From assembly GCA_037043015.1 (NCBI GenBank), contig CM073325.1:2172501-2236500 (forward strand): a DNA stretch of 64,000 nt. The letters are read 5' to 3'. Within the stretch, counting starts at the first letter, position 1. Every line of letters starts with the position of its first letter. Made by a program: the position numbers and the translations under genes. Below are positions 59,021 to 64,000 of this stretch, in pieces. Below the pieces are notes generated by a model, which did not search any database, was not told where the DNA came from, and saw only the letters and a list, made by a program, of their open reading frames with translations. This DNA is from Bryum argenteum (Eukaryota > Streptophyta > Bryopsida > Bryales > Bryaceae).

Positions 59021-59385
59021 AGAGAGATTCGCTAAGTACGATGGACTAGGGAGCAAAACACCTGGTTTTGGTCGGATTCGGTACCAAACATCGAACTGGC
59101 ACTCAATTTTTACTCTAAGATTGAACTGGGGACTAAACTCAAAAATGCATGATTTTGAATTTTTGATGGTTTTCTAAGTTTGGTCTCTAGCTGAACTTGG
59201 TGCCTAGTCCGCAACGTGATGCGCGGAAGAGCGAGTCATTTGGTCCCTATTTTACATATGGTCCCCTGTTTGGTGCATTTGGTCCCTAGTCCGTTCTACT
59301 TAGCGGATAATTGAAAACATGGCACGAAACGACGGACTAGAGATCAATTGGGGTCCATACTGACAACTACTTAGCGGATTTCTCT
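59021..59385. mobile_element. 365-bp MITE-like unit
   Basis: Imperfect terminal inverted repeats: AGAGAGATTCGCTAAGTA at the left and, on the minus strand, AGAGAAATCCGCTAAGTA at the right. The interior repeats TTTGGTCCCTA and TAGTCCGTC/GACTAGGGA words, giving a self-complementary element. Family not recognised. Confidence 0.6.
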
Positions 59386-60204
59386 AATATCCCCAAAGGG
59401 CTTCAAAGTACTCATACAACAAGGTCCAATAGTTGGGTGGATGCCGAAGGTTTGACTAGTAAACCAACGGCAGTGTGGCCCCGGCATCAGCCGCAATAAG
59501 GAATCATAGGTGCTTCAGCGCAACATCCAAGGAACATCCTGTGTTGCTTTTAATTGAAAGAAAAGAAAAAAATCAAAAGTCAAAATCTACCACTAATTAA
59601 CTGGCACGGGATAGGTCGATACGATGTACAGAATTACAATAAACGCCTCTCTTTTTTCTATAACTTTGTGTCCTTCAATCGCTAATTACAACGTCATCAA
59701 ATTTCATCAAATTTTTACTGATTCAATATTATGTAGTATAAGTTGGTCTACAACACTAATAAAAAGTTACAAAATATTGGTTGTTTTGTTGATTGATTCG
59801 AAAATAGAAAGGTGTAGGAAAATATATGTGGTTCTATGTAATTCCCAACACCATTTAGGATACCATTTTCTTCTATTGCAACTATCTAAAAACCATGTAC
59901 TTTTTACTTTTCTTCAATATAGAAACATCATCAAAAACAAAATAGTTTACATAATCAAATTAAGAATCTTCTAACTACAAAGATGTTGGATTTCATCTTA
60001 AGATCATATCTATGCATAAAAATCATGAAAAGCTAAATTGGATTCTGTATAATTGGCTTGTAATAATAAAACATGCCTCATGTTTGAAAACCCAAAAACA
60101 AGAGCCGCCTTCACTAAAATGCTTGTTAAAAATTCATACTTTCTTGTATGGGTCAACGGTTTTTACCACACAAATTAGACTTGATTTGGAACCCAAGTGA
60201 TTTC
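59386..60204. other. AT-rich stretch, no gene recognised
   Basis: Many stops in all frames. The ORF at 59624-59974 is Ile/Ser/Leu-rich as expected of AT-rich DNA and is not convincing. Confidence 0.4.
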
Positions 60205-61070
60205 ATCCAATTTGGTCCTTGGATGAAGAAGTAATGGCTCTTCATAGTTGTTGCCTTCCATCCAAGTTGTTGTTTTCCTACATTCTGCGCGTCTAGAGGT
60301 TAAGAACTTTTAACATGTGGGAAGAAAATAGCCTCAAAAAGAACATTTTTTGTTCATAAGTTATAGACTGAGTTCTTAGTTTTAAGAATCAAACCGTTGA
60401 AATTAACAATAGATGAAGGAGTAACACTTCCTCAAAAATTATGTGTTGATTCAGTTTTTTCATTGTAGAAACATCATTGCAAAGCCAACACCTAAGATTC
60501 TCATTTTAGAAATTACGCATATAATACATGCATTTTTGTGTGAAGGCAACTTCTATAATAGACTTTTAGGACACAAAATAGACTTCCTTTGGGACTTGAC
60601 TCAACCGCTAGATCGAAGAGAACCAAACGGGGCTTTTGCTATTTTGGGCAGCCTAGATGATAAATTAGAAGTAATATTCTTTTCTAAGATCTGTACAGGG
60701 TGCTCTATGTACTGCGAAGTGTATGTGGTAAAATTTGTAAATCCAAATGCTAATATTTGAGTCTTCCACAATGTATCTTGGTTTGCGAGCCGAATTGGGG
60801 CAGTTTATTTTAGCATTTTAAAAACTTTTTTGAAAAATATATTCATATGAAATTACTACTTAAGTTCTAAAGGGCCCCAAGTCAAAAGGAGTGCCAAATT
60901 TACAAAGGCAGCCGTCAAAAGTGTCAAAAACAATCTTGACAAAACTTGGGAGACAACCTTTGGATGTTATGATCCCTCAAACGCTAAACATCCAACGGTC
61001 AAGTTTTGGACAAAACCTAAAATTGTTTGAGGCGTAATCGAGAAGATCTTACGGTTGGAAGTTTTTTAAA
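60205..61070. repeat. Dispersed repeat related to the TTAA-type MITEs
   Basis: GGGCTTTTGCTATTTTGGGCAG, GTATGTGGTAAAATTTG, GGTTTGCGAGCCGAATTGGGG and CATCCAACGGTCAAGTTTTG match the 35410 element (reverse orientation) in the same order. No TTAACCC end is seen; the copy is cut by the (TA)n at 61074. Confidence 0.75.
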
Positions 61071-61071
61071 A

Positions 61072-61073
<2 letters not shown>

Positions 61074-61129
<56 letters not shown>
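61074..61129. repeat. (TA)n microsatellite
   Basis: About 28 uninterrupted TA units, followed by a CCTACC/CCAACC-type stretch (61155-61240). Confidence 0.98.
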
Positions 61130-61134
<5 letters not shown>

Positions 61135-61635
61135 ATTGGGTTATTGATCCGGCAATCCTTTCTACCTACCGACGTACCTACCCACCTACGTACTAAGCTA
61201 CCAACCCACCAACATACTAACCTACCTACCTACCTTCTTTTATGCTTTTTAGATTATGTATAAAAAATTTCAAAAAAAGAAAACAATAAAACGCGTACAC
61301 ATAAGAATAATAAACATAATACTGTTCGAGAAAATGGTAGATACGGGATGCTTTTTAAGCTTTTCCGTCGAGACGACGGGGACCTTACTAGTAAAAAATG
61401 AAAATAAATGATAAATTGTTTCATACCCCTAAAGAGTGTACAGGGTTGTCTTGCTAGACACAGACGGACGTCAGACAGACACGACATGTCAGACAGACAT
61501 TGAGCCTCAGAATGTCTAATAGAATCTACAGAATCTTTTTTTACCCTGGATTTACCCTGTCCACGTTGCATCCTACGTGGCTGCCACGTGGCATGTACAG
61601 CTCAGCAATACGGGTCGCGACCGCGCCACGTAGGA

Positions 61636-61905
61636 CTGGACCGGCGGTCGCGTCATCTAGACCGGCGGTCGCCTTGGCTGGACCGGCGGTCACCTTCTCT
61701 AGACCGGCGGTCGCCTTCTCTGGACCGGCGGTCGCCTTCTCTGGACCGGCGGTCGCCTTAGCGACCGACAATCGCCCAGGTCGACCGATGATCGCCCATG
61801 GTCGACCGACGATCGCCCATGAGCGACCGACGATCGCCCAGGGCGATCGGCGGTCTCGCTGGACCGGCGGTCGCCTATTCTGGCCCCTGGACCGGTGGTC
61901 GCCTA
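61636..61905. repeat. 21-bp GC-rich minisatellite
   Basis: Repeats of GACCGGCGGTCGCCTTCTCTG, perfect in the middle (61679-61750) and drifting to GACCGACGATCGCCCATG-type units to about 61905. Frames on both strands are open because of the 21-bp period. GACCGGCGGTC is itself nearly palindromic. Confidence 0.95.
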
Positions 61906-62316
61906 GGCTGGCCTTGCATTGGAGGCTTCCCCCGAGTAGAATAAGTAAATTTTTTTATCCAACATTATCCAAAATTCTTCCGTTCACGTTTTTAAATGTA
62001 GATGAAGCATTAAGAATTCAAGATGAAACATATTACAACAATCCACAAACCCCTGAAGAAAAGGCTAACATCAACCATGAGGTTTGAAACTCATGTAACA
62101 AAAAATGTGGTGACATACATACGTGACTAGTGTAAAAAGGGAACATAATTATAAGAGTTGCAAAAATCTATTAGATTTGGAACAATATGTCAAAAAGTAG
62201 ATTGTATATATTGCAAGTATGAAATGTGAATTACATGGCTAAATGAGCACTCAATGACGTGAGATGGTCATCCAAAGGAGTCTATGAATTGCAAGAAGAT
62301 ATACTGATATTATAAA
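61906..62316. other. No gene recognised
   Basis: A short frame ends DEALRIQDETYYNNPQ at about 62040, reading like coding sequence but without context. The rest likely holds the 3' end of the minus-strand kinase-like gene. Confidence 0.3.
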
Positions 62317-63892
62317 CTAATAACTGTCCTCTCTAAATACAAGCTCCAGTGGAAGCATATGATATGGTTTCGCCATCAAGCGGTTCACCACCTCCGCACA
62401 GGTCATTCTCTCATTTAATTCATGCCTGGTCATTGAAAACACTTTCGTTAGGAATGAATCTCGCACCGTCGAATTCGGTAATAATTCTTCGTCGAATTCG
62501 TTATGCACACCAATCAGCTGGATGAGCTTGCCAACCGCATACGAATCTGATGCTACCGTGGTTGGATGTCGAAGTTCCTGGACGTTCAAATTTGTATCAG
62601 AACCTTCAGGTCCATAAGTATAGAACAACTCAGGCGCCACCCACCATCGACATGTCATATCTTCTTTTTTTTTTGGCGTCGTCTGGTATCCGTAACGTGA
62701 AGGCTGTTGTTCTACTATACGAGATGCCATCCCCCAGTCACACACTCCAATACAAATCTTGGTTCCTCCGAAAGTTGGGAAATGCAATAGTATGTTCGAG
62801 GGGGATAGGTCGTTGTGAAGAACTCATGTCTTATGCACGAGATTCATGATGTACACTAAACCCCAAGCTAACTTCATCCTGTGCTGACGGAAAAGGGTAA
62901 TTCTGAAAGCCTCCTCTGGAGTGAGACTCGGAACTTCCTTCACTTTCGACCAGTGAAGACGTTTGTCCCCGACCTTCTCATCCAACTTCAACATCTCGTG
63001 TAGTGATCCCCCATTCCACCAATATGAGTAAGCTTCAAATGTCCTTGTATGCAACGCCCAAAACTTGATAATTCCTGGATGATTCAAAGGACATACAAGA
63101 GCTTCTGCAGCAGTCTCTATCCTCCTCTTCTGAAGATTCATATTCTTGGAAAGCTTTGCTACAAACTCGACATTTTCTGGAACGTGGTCTACTCCAAGTA
63201 TCTTCACCTTCCGCACCAGTCCATGGCCTCCCTCCATATTGCAGCCTGATAGAGCTTCTATCGTAGCATCTTGAGGAATCCACACCACCCCCGACCCTGT
63301 GTCTCGTTCAAATGTGGCGCACAGAGCGGTTTTTTCCCATGACTTCCCTCGGGTTTTATTCTTGCTAAGATTTTGGATTGTGTGTTGCCACCAATCCATC
63401 TTGCGTTTAAACTGGTCCTCCTCTTGTGTTAGACGCCTCGTTCCAAATCGCTTCTTCCACAACTCCTTTACATTGAAGATGCATTGTTCAATCATTATCC
63501 ATCCACAACGCGTACTGCGAATGATAATCCACATCTTGGTATTTATCCGTTTCCTCCATGGCCTTCAAAATTACGGCCGCCAATTTCTTCTTCAGTCTCT
63601 CTTTGCCCGTGCTAACATTCCTGAGGTAGTTGTGCTCTAGGAATTGAGCCTCCGTTTCCTCATACCAATCCATGCATGCTTTTTCCGCAAACTTAGTATA
63701 ATCTGTTGTTGGGAATCCGGGTCTTTCTTCTTTTGGATGTCTCCTCTTCCTCTTATGGCCTCCACTTCCACTAGGTTGTTCCCCTCCAAGGTCTGGTGCA
63801 AATGTTTCGGGGGCATCCAGATCCCATGCTCGTTGTCCCTTCCCGTGCTTTTTGGATTTACTCATCGTTGAATTTCTTGAAAAAACCGGCAA
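62317..63892 (-). pseudogene. Divergent protein kinase-like protein with a stop and a frameshift
   Basis: Starts MPVFSRNSTMSKSKKHG with a basic block (GGHKRKRRHPKEE); KFAEKACMDWYEETEAQ and SQYALWMDND follow. A one-base shift near 63500 leads into CIFNVKELWKKRFGTRR. The kinase part has HGLVRKVKI, EFVAKLSKN (candidate ATP-binding Lys), LVCPLNHPGIIKFWAL, LHNDLSPSNILLHF (catalytic loop with HND for HRD), GVCDWGMASRI (DWG for DFG), WWVAPELFYTYGP and ASDSYAVGKLIQL. A TGA at 62824-62826 stands just before VLHND. All main subdomains remain, so the parent protein was probably a functional or pseudo-kinase. It stands alone, with no link to the elements seen. Confidence 0.7.
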
Positions 63893-64000
63893 AAAATCTC
63901 CCCCCTGCTATCAATGTGCACCAAACCCCAAAAACTCCTCAGACGACCCGGCAGTGCGCATCATTAAGACGAGCAAGGACACAGGGCGGAGGAGAATTCG
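63893..64000. other. 5' flank of the kinase-like gene
   Basis: Only 108 bases remain. Nothing specific is seen. Confidence 0.3.

Noticed and set aside
61500..62087. 195-codon plus-strand ORF through the GC-rich minisatellite
   Set aside because: The open frame is due to the 21-bp repeat period; no family is recognised and the reverse frame is open too.

Overview
This is a transposon-dense piece of a eukaryotic nuclear genome. It has spliced genes with GT/AG junctions, LINE, CACTA, Mutator-like and TTAA-target elements, microsatellites and tRNA-derived repeats, and no bacterial-style operons. I recognise no ordinary single-copy housekeeping gene. The protein families (SWIM-finger Mutator-like transposase, tnp2 and Transposase_24 CACTA proteins, STIG1-like cysteine-rich protein, an HND/DWG kinase-like protein, a Dualen/RandI-like LINE) point to the green lineage, most plausibly a charophyte alga, bryophyte or lycophyte. 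That placement is inference.

Region 1, 1-10145 and 31123-34115: a LINE family with a strongly A/C-rich plus strand. At least three 5' modules lie in tandem and are read by one uninterrupted 2410-codon frame that contains four 2A-like (D-x-E-x-N-P-G-P type) motifs. The third copy continues into reverse transcriptase, RNase H, a CCHC-like finger and a C-terminal PD-(D/E)xK-like nuclease. The family therefore appears to carry an APE nuclease and a second, restriction-like one. This copy is dead: it has stops, frameshifts and a Tyr in place of the first catalytic Asp of the RT.

Region 2, 10146-31122: a 21-kb element inserted in that LINE and bounded by a 30-bp terminal inverted repeat of GTGAGCGG type. 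Its genes diverge from a central spacer (22700-23210). Rightward is a broken SWIM-finger Mutator-like transposase. Leftward are an acidic protein, the two ends of a second gene, and a ten-exon gene joining a ParB-like domain to a beta-class DNA methyltransferase-like domain. It also holds a 306-329-bp tandem repeat with a hairpin that flips orientation between copies, a 1085-bp CACTA element with an ATG target duplication, a 3440-bp insertion with a GTAAG target duplication, and a TTAA-target MITE that splits the transposase reading frame.

Region 3, about 34120-45497: a tRNA-derived SINE-like unit, then a 5'-truncated CACTA element. A tnp2 remnant runs leftward and a Transposase_24-type gene rightward; between them lies a 550-bp tandem array, and the element ends in an intact CACTA-type right terminus. 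Two TTAA-target MITEs sit in introns.

Region 4, 46214-58932: a 12.7-kb element whose ends and left subterminal region match the 21-kb element. I recognise no transposase in it. It holds a damaged STIG1-like gene, GC-rich minisatellites, a foldback structure built from 191-bp units, and an ORF of octapeptide repeats.

Region 5, 58933-64000: a small MITE, repeats shared with the TTAA elements, (TA)n, a 21-bp GC-rich minisatellite and a minus-strand kinase-like pseudogene.
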